In this document: positions 17,319-25,618 of the stretch, one piece after another
Layout of the letters: every line of letters starts with the position of its first letter
Numbering within the stretch: position 1 is the first letter of the stretch
DNA from: Sphaerisporangium sp. TRM90804
GTDB taxonomy: Bacteria; Actinomycetota; Actinomycetes; Streptosporangiales; Streptosporangiaceae
Assembly (NCBI RefSeq): GCF_029846175.1
Contig: NZ_JARWAC010000006.1
Coordinates: 62,001 to 126,000, forward strand
Direction: 5' to 3'
Length of the DNA stretch: 64,000 nt
Notes under the pieces: generated by a model
What the model saw: the letters and a program-made list of their open reading frames with translations, nothing else
Told to the model about the DNA's origin: nothing
Database searches by the model: none
Program-made: the position numbers and the translations under genes

Positions 17319-18239
17319 ATGACTCCGCTGGCGGATCGACTCGACGGCCCGCTTTTCTTTCCCGTCACACCTTGCGACGCGCGGGAGCGGCTCAACATCG
17401 ACGTCTTTCGCGAGCACGTCCGGGAAGGCGTCGAGGCCGGCTGCGGTGCCGTGTTCGCCTGCTGCGGCACCGGGGAGTTCCCCTCGCTCAGCCTGGACGA
17501 CTACGCCGCCTGCGTCGCGGCGGCCGTGGAGGTGACGGCCGGCCGCGTGCCCGTGATCGCCGGCACCGGCTACGGCGTGGCACTGGCGTCACGGTTCGCC
17601 GCCACCGCGCGGGACGCCGGGGCCGACGGCCTGCTCGCGCTGCCGCCCTACCTCGTCCACGCCCAGCAGGAGGGGCTGCGCCGGCACTACGAGGCGCTTG
17701 CCGACTCCTCGCCGCTCCCGCTGATCCTCTATCAGCGCGACAACGCGATCTTCGACCCCGATACCGTCGTCGCCCTGGCGCGCCACCCGCGGATCGTCGG
17801 GCTGAAGGACGGGTACGGCGACCTCGACCTGCTGCAGCGCATCATCAGCGCCACCAGGTCCGCCTCCGTCGACCTGCTCTTCTTCAACGGGCTGCCCACG
17901 GCCGAGATCTCGGCGCTCGCCTACCGCGGGCTCGGCGTCACCCGCTACTCCTCAGCGGTCTTCTGCTTCCTCCCCGGTGTGGCCAAGCGGTTCTACCACG
18001 CCCTCGTGGGCGGCGACGACGCCACGGTCGGCCTGCTGATCGACGAGTTCTACCGGCCCCTGGTCGAGCTGCGCCGCCAGGGCGCCGGATACGCCGTCTC
18101 GCTGATCAAGACAGGGGTCAGGCTGCGCGGCCTGGACGCCGGGCCGGTGCGCGCCCCGCTGTGCGAGCCCGCGCCCGAGCACGTCAAGCGTCTCGGCGAG
18201 CTGATCGAGCACGTGCTGGAGCTCGTCGAGGAGCCTTGA
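17319..18239 (+). CDS. kdgD: 5-dehydro-4-deoxyglucarate dehydratase
   Basis: KdgD dehydrates and decarboxylates 5-keto-4-deoxyglucarate to 2-oxoglutarate semialdehyde. The 306-residue protein is a DapA-superfamily barrel with Schiff-base K163 in the segment VGLKDGYGD and the catalytic Tyr139 in LYQRDN; GLKDGYGD and YQRDNA are typical of this family rather than DapA. The ATG at 17319 follows GAGAGGA; seven codons upstream an in-frame ATG lacks a site. With udh and the enolase-superfamily gene it completes the oxidative route except for 2-oxoglutarate semialdehyde dehydrogenase, which is not in the window. The pectate lyase gene follows 58 bp later. Confidence 0.9.
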   Translation: MTPLADRLDGPLFFPVTPCDARERLNIDVFREHVREGVEAGCGAVFACCGTGEFPSLSLDDYAACVAAAVEVTAGRVPVIAGTGYGVALASRFAATARDAGADGLLALPPYLVHAQQEGLRRHYEALADSSPLPLILYQRDNAIFDPDTVVALARHPRIVGLKDGYGDLDLLQRIISATRSASVDLLFFNGLPTAEISALAYRGLGVTRYSSAVFCFLPGVAKRFYHALVGGDDATVGLLIDEFYRPLVELRRQGAGYAVSLIKTGVRLRGLDAGPVRAPLCEPAPEHVKRLGELIEHVLELVEEP

Positions 18240-18297
18240 CCGGACCCCCTGGAGGCGCCCTCCCCCGGAAGGCACCTCCCTGACCAGGAGGTATCCC

Positions 18298-19632
18298 TTG
18301 AGAACACCCGCGATCCTGGCGGCGGCGCTCCTTTGCGCGTCAGCGCTCGTCGCCGCCCCCGCGTCCGCCGCGGCGCCGCCGGGGGCCGACGGCTCCCGAT
18401 CGGGCGGGGCCGTCCCGCTCGGACGGCAGGTGCTGCCCGCCGGCGACGGCTGGGCGTCGGCGACCACCGGCACGACCGGCGGCTCGGCGGCCGACGCCGC
18501 CCACGTCTTCACGGTCACCGACCGCAAGGGGCTGGTCGCCGCGCTGGCCGGGGGCGACGCCACCCCCAAGATCATCTACGTCAAGGGTGAGATCGACGCC
18601 AACACCGACGACTCCGGCGCCCGGCTGACCTGCGACGACTACGCCGTCAACGGGTACACCACGCAGGGCTACCTCGCCGCGTACGACCCGGCGGTGTGGG
18701 GGCGCGACGCCGAGCCCTCCGGCCCGCTGGAGGACGCCCGCGCGGCCTCCGCCGCGAAGCAGACCGCGTGGATCCGGCAGAAGGTGGGATCCAACACCAC
18801 CATCGCCGGCCTCGGGCGCGCGGTGATCAAGGGCATGAACCTGCACGTCGACCAGGCCGACAACGTCATCATCCGCAACATCCAGTTCCGCGACGCCTAC
18901 GACTGCTTCCCCCAGTGGGACCCCACCGACGGCGACGAGGGCAACTGGAACTCCCTCTACGACAACATCTCGGTCACCCGCTCCACCCACGTTTGGGCCG
19001 ACCACAACGGCTTCGACGACGGCGCCAACCCCGACTCCGGGCAGCCGGTGTACTTCGGGCGGCCCTACCAGGTGCACGACGGCCAACTCGACGTCACCAA
19101 CGGCTCCGACCTGGTCACCATCTCGTGGAACCGGTTCGCCGACCACGACAAGACCATGCTGATCGGCTCCACCAACAACCCCGCCACCGACGCCGGCAAG
19201 CTGAACGTCACCGTGCACCACAACGCGTTCGACACCGTGCTCCAGCGGGCGCCGCGCGTGCGGTTCGGCCAGGTGCACGTCTACAACAACTTCTACGACG
19301 TGCCCTCCGGCGACGACTACGTATACGGCCTGGGCGTCGGCGTGCAGTCGAAGATCTACGCCGAGAACAACTTCGTCCGGCTGGGGCGGGGCGCCGGCGC
19401 CGACCAGATCATCTACGACTGGGGCGGCACCGCCGTGCACGTCACCGGCACCCTGGTGGCGAGCGGCGCGTCGGTGCGCCGCGTCGACCTGCTCGCCGCC
19501 TACAACGCCACCCACGACCCCGACCTGTCGGGGGACGTCGGATGGACTCCCACGCTGCACACCGGGGTGGATCACACCGCCCTGGTGCCGGTCGAGGTGC
19601 CGCTCTGGGCAGGCCCGGGCCGCCTGCGCTGA
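18298..19632 (+). CDS. Secreted pectate lyase (polysaccharide lyase family 1)
   Basis: The 444-residue protein begins with a Sec signal peptide (about 1-24, cleavage after ASA) and continues as a right-handed beta-helix lyase that splits polygalacturonate by beta-elimination outside the cell. Visible family features are VWADHNGFDDG (calcium-binding Asp) and RAPRVRFGQVHVYNNFYD, containing the catalytic Arg. The start is TTG, 5 nt after a strong AGGAGGT. It follows kdgD on the same strand and supplies the unsaturated oligogalacturonides that justify kduI/kduD. No GH88/GH105 unsaturated glucuronyl hydrolase is seen in the window. Confidence 0.92.
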   Translation: MRTPAILAAALLCASALVAAPASAAAPPGADGSRSGGAVPLGRQVLPAGDGWASATTGTTGGSAADAAHVFTVTDRKGLVAALAGGDATPKIIYVKGEIDANTDDSGARLTCDDYAVNGYTTQGYLAAYDPAVWGRDAEPSGPLEDARAASAAKQTAWIRQKVGSNTTIAGLGRAVIKGMNLHVDQADNVIIRNIQFRDAYDCFPQWDPTDGDEGNWNSLYDNISVTRSTHVWADHNGFDDGANPDSGQPVYFGRPYQVHDGQLDVTNGSDLVTISWNRFADHDKTMLIGSTNNPATDAGKLNVTVHHNAFDTVLQRAPRVRFGQVHVYNNFYDVPSGDDYVYGLGVGVQSKIYAENNFVRLGRGAGADQIIYDWGGTAVHVTGTLVASGASVRRVDLLAAYNATHDPDLSGDVGWTPTLHTGVDHTALVPVEVPLWAGPGRLR

Positions 19633-19715
19633 GCCGGCCCTCCCCGGCCGGGGCCGCGCTTCGGCCGGCCCCGGTGCCGACCGGACCCGTCACGCGGCGG
19701 TGGCGGGTCCACCGG

Positions 19716-20246
19716 TCAGCACACCTGCGAGAGCCAGGGCTGGTGCCCGCCGCCGAACGGGGCGGCTCCGCGGCCCACGGCCGACATCAGCCAGGCCGCC
19801 GACCGCTCCGCCCGAGCGACGACGTCCCCGGGGTAGCAGTAGCGCACCCGGTGCTCGGCGAACTCGTCCTCGTCGTCGACGAACAGGCGCCCGCTGCGCA
19901 GCAGCAGCACGTCCAGATCGAGATCGACCATCGTGACCTGCCCGTCTCGCCACCGCGGGACGGTGGCGACGTCGCAGTAGATCGCGGTCTCCTCAGGCTC
20001 GCCGTTGAAGCAGGCGGTCCACCAGGCGTCCCGGGGGAACAGCATGACGAACGGCTGCCGCCACACGACGGGCGGCTCGAAGCCGCGCCGGCCGCTGGTG
20101 CCGGCCGGGCAGCCCGCCCAGACGCCGTGCTCGTCCTCCCCCAGCAGCCGGGCGCCGTGGTGCCAGTGCAGCGACCCGTCGTACTTGGTGAAGACGACCT
20201 GGATGGCCGCGCCGGTGACGCCCTCGCCGTGGGCGGGGGCGTTCAC
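19716..20246 (-). CDS. DUF402 family protein
   Basis: The 176-residue product matches the DUF402/FomD-like fold, which includes nucleoside tri- and diphosphate phosphohydrolases. The acidic cluster in MVDLDLDVLLL and the DDEDEFAEH segment (about 110-135) fit the metal-binding strands. The best start is GTG at 20246, although the ribosome-binding site is weak. It lies downstream of RNase J on the same strand with a 72-bp gap, and converges with the pectate lyase gene, so it marks the right border of the catabolic island. Substrate unknown. Confidence 0.75.
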   Translation of the reverse strand: MNAPAHGEGVTGAAIQVVFTKYDGSLHWHHGARLLGEDEHGVWAGCPAGTSGRRGFEPPVVWRQPFVMLFPRDAWWTACFNGEPEETAIYCDVATVPRWRDGQVTMVDLDLDVLLLRSGRLFVDDEDEFAEHRVRYCYPGDVVARAERSAAWLMSAVGRGAAPFGGGHQPWLSQVC

Positions 20247-20318
20247 CGGCGACCAGCCTGGATGCTGACCATGGCTCTCCTCGGCACGGGGATTCCGGCA
20301 CGAGAAACCTACGCCAGG

Positions 20319-22004
20319 TCAGACCTCCACGACCACCGGGATGATCATCGGACGCCGGCGGTAGGTGTCGCTGACCCACCGGCCGACGATGCGCCGGGTG
20401 AGCCTGCGCATCTGCTGCGGATCGGCGACGCCGTCGGCCGCCGAGTCCTGCAGGGCGGCCTCGATCAACGGGATGACCGCGTCGAACGCCTCGGTCTCGA
20501 TACCCGACCCGCGCGCGTAGATCTCCGGCCCGCCGGTGACCTTGCCCGTCGTCGAGTCGACCACCACGACCACCGAGATGAACCCCTCGTCGCCGAGGAT
20601 GCGCCGGTCCTTCAGCGCCGTGTCGGTGACCGCGCCGACCGAGCTGCCGTCGACGTAGACGTAGCCGCACTGCACCGCGCCCACGATGCGGGCCCGGCCG
20701 TCGACCATGTCGACCACCACGCCGTCCTCGGCGATGACGATGTGATCGTCGGGCACGCCGGTCAGCGCCGCGAGCTTGGCGTGCGCGCGCATGTGGCGCC
20801 ACTCGCCGTGCACGGGCATGAAGTTGGACGGCTTGGTGAGGTTGAGCACGTACAGCAGCTCGCCCGCGGCCGCGTGACCGGAGACGTGCACCGTGGCGTT
20901 GCCCTTGTGCACGACCCGGGCCCCCCAGCGGGTGAGCCCGTTGATCACCTTGTTGACCGCGGTCTCGTTGCCGGGCACCAGCGAGGACGCCAGCACCACC
21001 GTGTCGCCCTCGGCGACGCGGATCGGGTGGTCGCGGTTGGCCATCCGCGACAGCGCCGCCATGGGCTCGCCCTGGGACCCCGTGCAGATGAGCACGACGT
21101 CCTCCGGCGGCCACTCCTCGATCTCACGGGAGTCGACCAGCAGGCCCGGAGGGACCTTGAGGTAGCCGAGCTCCCGCGCCACCGTCATGTTGCGGACCAT
21201 CGACCGCCCGATGAGCGCGACCTTGCGGCCGTTCTCCTGGGCGGCGTCGAAGACCTGCTGCACGCGGTGGACGTGCGAGGCGAAACAGGCGACGATGATG
21301 CGCTTGGCCGCGCTGCGGAACACCTCGTCGATCACCGGGCCGATGGTGCGCTCGCTCGGGACGAACCCGGGCACCTCGGAGTTGGTGGAGTCGGACATCA
21401 GCAGGTCGACGCCTTCGGCGCCGAGCCTGGCGAAGGCCCCGAGGTCGGTGAGCCGGCCGTCCAGCGGAAGCTGGTCCATCTTGAAGTCGCCGGTGTGCAG
21501 CACGATGCCCGCGGGCGTCCTGATCGCGACGGCCAGGGCGTCCGGGATGGAGTGGTTGACCGCCACGAACTCGCACTCGAACGGCCCGAACCGGCGGCGG
21601 TCGCCCTCGACCACCTCGGCCTTGACCGGCTGAATGCGGTGCTCGGTCAGCTTGCTCTCGATGAAGCCCAGCGTGAGCCGGGACCCCACGAGCGGGATGT
21701 CGGCGCGCTCGCGCAGCAGGTAGGGCACGGCGCCGATGTGGTCCTCGTGCGCGTGCGTGAGCACGACGGCCTCGATGTCGTCGAGGCGGCCCCTGATGTA
21801 GTCGAAGTCGGGCAGGATCAGGTCGACGCCCGGCTGTTCCGGATCGGGGAACAGCACGCCGCAGTCGACGACCAGCAGACGGCCGTCGAACTCGAAGACC
21901 GCCATGTTGCGGCCGATCTCGCCCAGTCCGCCGAGCGCGACGATGCGCAGCCCGTTCTCAGGGAGCGGAGGCGGCGGCCCGAGCTCCGGGTGTGGATGGC
22001 TCAT
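20319..22004 (-). CDS. rnj: Ribonuclease J
   Basis: RNase J is a metallo-beta-lactamase/beta-CASP ribonuclease with 5'-3' exo- and endonuclease activity in mRNA turnover and rRNA maturation. The 561-residue protein shows HAHEDH at 84-89 as the zinc motif, further His/Asp metal ligands, the beta-CASP insertion and a C-terminal domain. The chosen ATG at 22004 follows GGGGGA and fits the family; 43 Arg-rich upstream codons in frame are unlikely to be translated. It follows dapA, the conserved actinobacterial order. Confidence 0.95.
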   Translation of the reverse strand: MSHPHPELGPPPPLPENGLRIVALGGLGEIGRNMAVFEFDGRLLVVDCGVLFPDPEQPGVDLILPDFDYIRGRLDDIEAVVLTHAHEDHIGAVPYLLRERADIPLVGSRLTLGFIESKLTEHRIQPVKAEVVEGDRRRFGPFECEFVAVNHSIPDALAVAIRTPAGIVLHTGDFKMDQLPLDGRLTDLGAFARLGAEGVDLLMSDSTNSEVPGFVPSERTIGPVIDEVFRSAAKRIIVACFASHVHRVQQVFDAAQENGRKVALIGRSMVRNMTVARELGYLKVPPGLLVDSREIEEWPPEDVVLICTGSQGEPMAALSRMANRDHPIRVAEGDTVVLASSLVPGNETAVNKVINGLTRWGARVVHKGNATVHVSGHAAAGELLYVLNLTKPSNFMPVHGEWRHMRAHAKLAALTGVPDDHIVIAEDGVVVDMVDGRARIVGAVQCGYVYVDGSSVGAVTDTALKDRRILGDEGFISVVVVVDSTTGKVTGGPEIYARGSGIETEAFDAVIPLIEAALQDSAADGVADPQQMRRLTRRIVGRWVSDTYRRRPMIIPVVVEV

Positions 22005-22190
22005 GCTCGTCCCCCGCGTGTTCCGGCCCGCCCGCGCACGGCTCCCTCGCCGAGCCGTCCGGCGCGATGCCGGCCGTGATCGCTGTGTCTCTCTCTCAAA
22101 CTTTCTGTTTCCTCTCCGCCGCGTTAAGCGCACGGCACCACTCGAACATTCCCCCGCCGATTACGCCCGGCGGCCGGCGGCACGTCTTGG

Positions 22191-22213
22191 CGTCCCCACG
22201 CGACGCGGGGACG
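22191..22213 (-). terminator. Hairpin after dapA
   Basis: CGTCCCC and GGGGACG form a 7-bp stem with a 9-nt loop, starting 8 nt after the dapA stop on the minus strand. No T-run follows, so it may act as an attenuator before rnj. Confidence 0.5.
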
Positions 22214-22220
22214 CGGCCCT

Positions 22221-23135
22221 TCAGTCGGACAGCTTCAGCCCTGACGCGACCAGGTCGGCGCGCAGGAGCGCGATCTGCTCGCGGGTCGCCTCCACCAGAG
22301 GCAGCCGCAGCGGACCGACGCCTCTGCCCACAAGAGCCAGCGCCGCCTTGACCATGATCGCACCTTGCGTGCGGGTCATGATGCCGGTGACCGCGGGCAG
22401 CAGCCGCTGGTGCACCTCGCGCGCGGCCTTCACGTCGCCCGCCTCGTACAGCTGGATCATGGACGCCAGATCGGCGCCGACCACATGGCTCACGACGCTG
22501 ACGAAGCCGACCGCGCCCACCGACAGCCAGGGCAGGTTCAGCGTGTCGTCACCACAGTAGAAGGCGAGGTCGGTGCGCGCCATCACCTGGGAGCCGGCGA
22601 ACAGGTCGCCCTTGGCGTCCTTCACGGCCTGGATGCGCGGGTGGACGGCCAGGCGCGTCAGCGTCTCGCCGCTGATCTCGACGCCGGAGCGTGTCGGGAT
22701 GTCGTACAGCATCACGGGAAGCCCCGTGGAGTCGGCCACCGCCGTGAAGTGGCGGTACAGGCCCTCCTGGGGCGGCTTGTTGTAGTAGGGCGTCACCACG
22801 AGCAGACCGTGCGCGCCGGCCCGCTCGGCGGCCTGGGCCAGCTCGATCGAGTGCCCGGTGTCGTAGGTGCCCACACCGGCCACGACGGTCGCCCGGTCGC
22901 CCACGGCCTCGACGACCGCGCGCAGGATGCGGTCTTTCTCGGCGTCGCTCGTGGTCGCGGACTCGCCGGTGGTGCCGCTCACGACCAGGCCGTCGTTCTT
23001 CTGCTCATCCACCAGGTAGGTGGCCAGTCGCTGGACGCCGTCGGCGTCGACGGCGCCGTCGCGGTCGAAGGGCGTGACCATGGCGGTCAGCAGGCGGCCG
23101 AAGGGCGCGCCGGAAGTCTGTGTTGGCGATGCCAT
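22221..23135 (-). CDS. dapA: 4-hydroxy-tetrahydrodipicolinate synthase
   Basis: DapA condenses pyruvate with aspartate semialdehyde in the lysine/diaminopimelate pathway. The 304-residue protein has the catalytic set of the family: T55-T56 in SGTTGE, Y144 in LYDIPTR, R149 and Schiff-base K172. The ATG at 23135 has TACCGT exactly 7 nt upstream and no Shine-Dalgarno, so a leaderless transcript is likely; a 49-codon upstream extension in frame has no support. rnj follows. It is a distant homologue of the KdgD encoded at 17319 but differs in active-site loops. Confidence 0.94.
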   Translation of the reverse strand: MASPTQTSGAPFGRLLTAMVTPFDRDGAVDADGVQRLATYLVDEQKNDGLVVSGTTGESATTSDAEKDRILRAVVEAVGDRATVVAGVGTYDTGHSIELAQAAERAGAHGLLVVTPYYNKPPQEGLYRHFTAVADSTGLPVMLYDIPTRSGVEISGETLTRLAVHPRIQAVKDAKGDLFAGSQVMARTDLAFYCGDDTLNLPWLSVGAVGFVSVVSHVVGADLASMIQLYEAGDVKAAREVHQRLLPAVTGIMTRTQGAIMVKAALALVGRGVGPLRLPLVEATREQIALLRADLVASGLKLSD

Positions 23136-23142
23136 AGAGGGA

Positions 23143-23148
23143 ACGGTA
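23143..23148 (-). promoter_or_regulatory. Candidate -10 of a leaderless dapA promoter
   Basis: TACCGT on the minus strand is followed by 7 nt and the dapA ATG. No ribosome-binding site is present in the interval. Confidence 0.5.
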
Positions 23149-23593
23149 CCTGGATCCTGGAAGACGGTGGACCCCGCCACCCCGGTTCCCGCTCCCGGGT
23201 ATTTGAACCTGGTGTGTGCGGCTTCGCCCGGAGCGCCCCCCGAACAGAGATTGAGGCCGCCGATATGTGCTCGGGGGTACACACATCGACGACCTCTACC
23301 CCTGCAATCGGACGGGCTTACGGGTGTGTTACATGGATTCGAGGAGAATTTTCCGATCGTCCGTCGCCGCCCGCCGCGGCCTTCCCGGAGCGGGACGGCC
23401 CAGGCCGTGCTCCGCGGGAGGCCATCCGCCGGAAGCGCTTCCTCGCGGCGCCCGGAGGCTCGCGATCACCCTCCGTGGGCGTTGAATGACCTTTCGTAAA
23501 GTTGGAACTCCAATTTTCGGTCATTACTCCCCGTTGTCCAATGATTACGGCAAGATAGGGAACGATCTCGAAGCGGCCCGAGGGATGGGACGG
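23149..23593. other. Divergent intergenic region between dapA and a GntR gene
   Basis: This 445-bp stretch holds no convincing gene. It contains an imperfect inverted repeat (CGATaTGTG at 23259-23267 with CACAcATCG at 23280-23288) and, nearer the GntR gene, an AT-richer zone with TTGGAACTCCAA (23502-23513), which could be a -35 region or operator. An upstream extension of the GntR frame to 23486 is open but lacks family similarity. Confidence 0.4.
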
Positions 23594-24340
23594 ATGACTG
23601 GCAACGACCCGGTGTATCTCCGTGTGGTCGAAGAGCTGCGGGGGCAGATCGTCGACGGCACCCTGCCGCCGGGCGCGCCGATCCCCTCCCGCGCGCAACT
23701 CACCCAGCGCTTCCGCGTCGGCGAGACCGCCGCCAGGCACGCGCTGCGCGTCCTGGCCGCCGAGGGCCTGATCATCGGCAAGGTCGGCTCCGGGCACTAC
23801 GTGCGCGAGAAGTCGGTGCTCTACCCCCTGCAGCGCAGCCGCCACGTCGACCACGACATCCCCTTCGCCGCCGACATGCAGGCCGGGGGCCACCGCGCCA
23901 CGTGGGACTGGCGCAGCGAGCACGCCAAGGCGGGCCGCGAGATCGCCGGGCGGCTCCACCTGGCCGAGTCCGCCGCCGTCACCCGCACGCGTTACGTCTT
24001 TCGCACCGACGGCAGGCCCATGCAGCTCGCCACCTCCTACGAGCCGGCCGAGCTCTCCCGGGCACAGCCCCCCGCCGAGGAGGGCACCAACGGCAACGGC
24101 CGCAAGGGCCTGCTCGCCCGCATGTCCGCCGCTGGCATGCGCGTCACCGACATCCGCGAGAGCGTCCACACCCGCGTCCCCCAGCCGACCGAGAGCGACC
24201 TCCTCGGCCTGCCCACCGGTGTGCACGTCCTGCACATCGAGCGCACCCACTGGTCCGGCGACCGCCCCGTGGAGACCAGCGACATCGTCGTACCCGGCGA
24301 CCGCTTCCGCCTCGTCTACTCCGTCTCCCCCAACCCCTGA
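23594..24340 (+). CDS. GntR-family transcriptional regulator with UTRA domain
   Basis: The 248-residue protein has a GntR winged HTH at about 3-72 and a UTRA ligand-binding domain at about 95-240, placing it in the HutC subfamily, which usually senses small sugars, amino acids or related metabolites. Start at 23594 is preferred because the HTH domain begins at once and GAGGG/GGGACGG lies just upstream; ATG at 23585 is the alternative. It diverges from dapA and has no obvious partner gene; the next gene, an acetyltransferase, is 318 bp away. Ligand and targets are unknown. Confidence 0.82.
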   Translation: MTGNDPVYLRVVEELRGQIVDGTLPPGAPIPSRAQLTQRFRVGETAARHALRVLAAEGLIIGKVGSGHYVREKSVLYPLQRSRHVDHDIPFAADMQAGGHRATWDWRSEHAKAGREIAGRLHLAESAAVTRTRYVFRTDGRPMQLATSYEPAELSRAQPPAEEGTNGNGRKGLLARMSAAGMRVTDIRESVHTRVPQPTESDLLGLPTGVHVLHIERTHWSGDRPVETSDIVVPGDRFRLVYSVSPNP

Positions 24341-24363
24341 CCCCCACCCGCTCGCCCCGCCGT

Positions 24364-24530
24364 ACGCCCACCCGCCGCGCCCCCGACCACCGCGCCCCCG
24401 CCCGCCGCACACGCGACCGCCGCACGCCCACCCACCGCGCCCCCGACCCGCCGTGCGCCCACCCACCGCGCCCCCGACCCGCCGTACGCCCGCCGCCACG
24501 CGCCTGCCCGCCGTGCGCGCGACCGGGCGC
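24364..24530. repeat. C-rich tandem repeat (31-bp unit) after the GntR gene
   Basis: Two consecutive 31-bp units at 24425-24455 and 24456-24486 differ only in the last base; each starts CGCCCACCCACCGCGCC. Degraded copies extend left to about 24364 and right to about 24530. The strand is almost free of G in the units, so it may form unusual structure or act as a transcription pause. Not a CRISPR array: the units have no spacers. Confidence 0.7.
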
Positions 24531-24658
24531 CGGGCCGCACTTCCCGGGACACGGCGGCGAGCACGCCGCCCCTGAGGGCGCCGGCGGGTTACTCGGGGTG
24601 CGTCCGCGCCTCCGCGCCCCGATACGGTGGGGATGCACATGAAGGGGGGTCTGTCGCC

Positions 24659-25240
24659 ATGGCAGACGTGGGGGTGCGCGCCGCGCGGGTCGACGACGTC
24701 GCGGCGGTGACGGCCACCCAGATCCGGGCCTGGAAGGCCGGTTACCGGCCGTTCCTGCCCGAGGGCCCGCTGGAGCAGATGACCGGCCCGTCGGCCGAGA
24801 AGCTCTGGGCGCGCCAGTGGGAGGAGGCCGTGCTGACTCCGCCCACGCCGCGGCACCGGCTGCTGGTGGCCGTCGAGACCGACGACCCGCTGACGTCACT
24901 GGCGAGCGGGCCGGGCGGCGGCGCGCAGCAGGTCGTCGGCCTCGCCTCGCACGGCCCCGCCGAGGACCCCGACCTCGACCCGTCGGCCGAGGCCGAGTTG
25001 CTCACGCTGCTGGTCGACCCCGGCCACGTCCGGCGCGGGCACGGCAGCCGCCTGCTCAACGCCACCGTCGACCACCTGCGCGAGGACGGCTTCACCACGG
25101 TGGTCACCTGGGTGTTCGCCGAGGACGACGCCATGCTGGGCTTCTTCGGCTCCGCGGGCTGGGCGCCCGACGAGGCCGAGCGCGTGCTGGAGATGGGCCG
25201 CCCGATCCGCATGATCCGCCTGGCCACCGACATCGCCTGA
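24659..25240 (+). CDS. GNAT-family N-acetyltransferase
   Basis: A 193-residue acetyl-CoA-dependent acetyltransferase of the GNAT fold. The acetyl-CoA binding motif A is VDPGHVRRGHGSRLL at about 121-135, matching the R/QxxGxG/A rule. The middle region is Gly/Ala-rich and poorly conserved. The ATG at 24659 follows a run of G (AAGGGGGG). Neighbours give no clue to the substrate; it lies between the GntR gene and menA, each separated by more than 300 bp, so it is probably monocistronic. Confidence 0.8.
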   Translation: MADVGVRAARVDDVAAVTATQIRAWKAGYRPFLPEGPLEQMTGPSAEKLWARQWEEAVLTPPTPRHRLLVAVETDDPLTSLASGPGGGAQQVVGLASHGPAEDPDLDPSAEAELLTLLVDPGHVRRGHGSRLLNATVDHLREDGFTTVVTWVFAEDDAMLGFFGSAGWAPDEAERVLEMGRPIRMIRLATDIA

Positions 25241-25618
25241 GCCGCCACCCGCGACGCGTTTCCACCGGCGCCTCCCGGCTTCCCCGGCTTCCCGGGGCAT
25301 CCAGAGCTTCTCGTGCTTAGGGGGCGTCTGGGACGCGGCGTCCCACCACGACCGCCGCTCCCCACGGGAACGCCCCGAACGCCCTCCACCGGGCGCCCGG
25401 CGCCTCCGGGGCTTCCCGGGCGTCCGGCGGCATTCCGGTCATCCCGGGCTTCCGGGATGGCCTGGACGCGGTGCCGTGCTCGGTCGCCGCTCTCCACGGG
25501 GGCACCCCTGGTTCGGGTCTACGGGGCATCAACTAGCCTGCTTAGTCGAAATCCGGGAGGCCGCGCCGCAGCGGCGGCGAGGGCGTTCCGGGACCCGACT
25601 CTTGGTGGAGGACGACCC
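25241..25618. other. Non-coding region upstream of menA
   Basis: No gene is seen in these 378 bp. The sequence repeats CTTCCCGG/CTTCCGGG-type words and contains a 7-bp hairpin (ATCCCGG, loop GCTT, CCGGGAT, 25441-25458). A possible menA -10, TAGCCT, lies at 25534-25539. Confidence 0.4.

Noticed and set aside
23200-23225. GGTTCAAATACC on the minus strand resembled a tRNA T-loop
   Set aside because: The flanking bases do not form the 5-bp T-stem and no acceptor, D or anticodon stem is found.
24425-24486. Possible CRISPR repeats
   Set aside because: The 31-bp units are directly adjacent with no spacers and no cas genes nearby.
25313-25618. In-frame extension of MenA by 102 codons
   Set aside because: The extension is Pro/Arg-rich without membrane or family features, and a good ribosome-binding site sits before GTG 25619.
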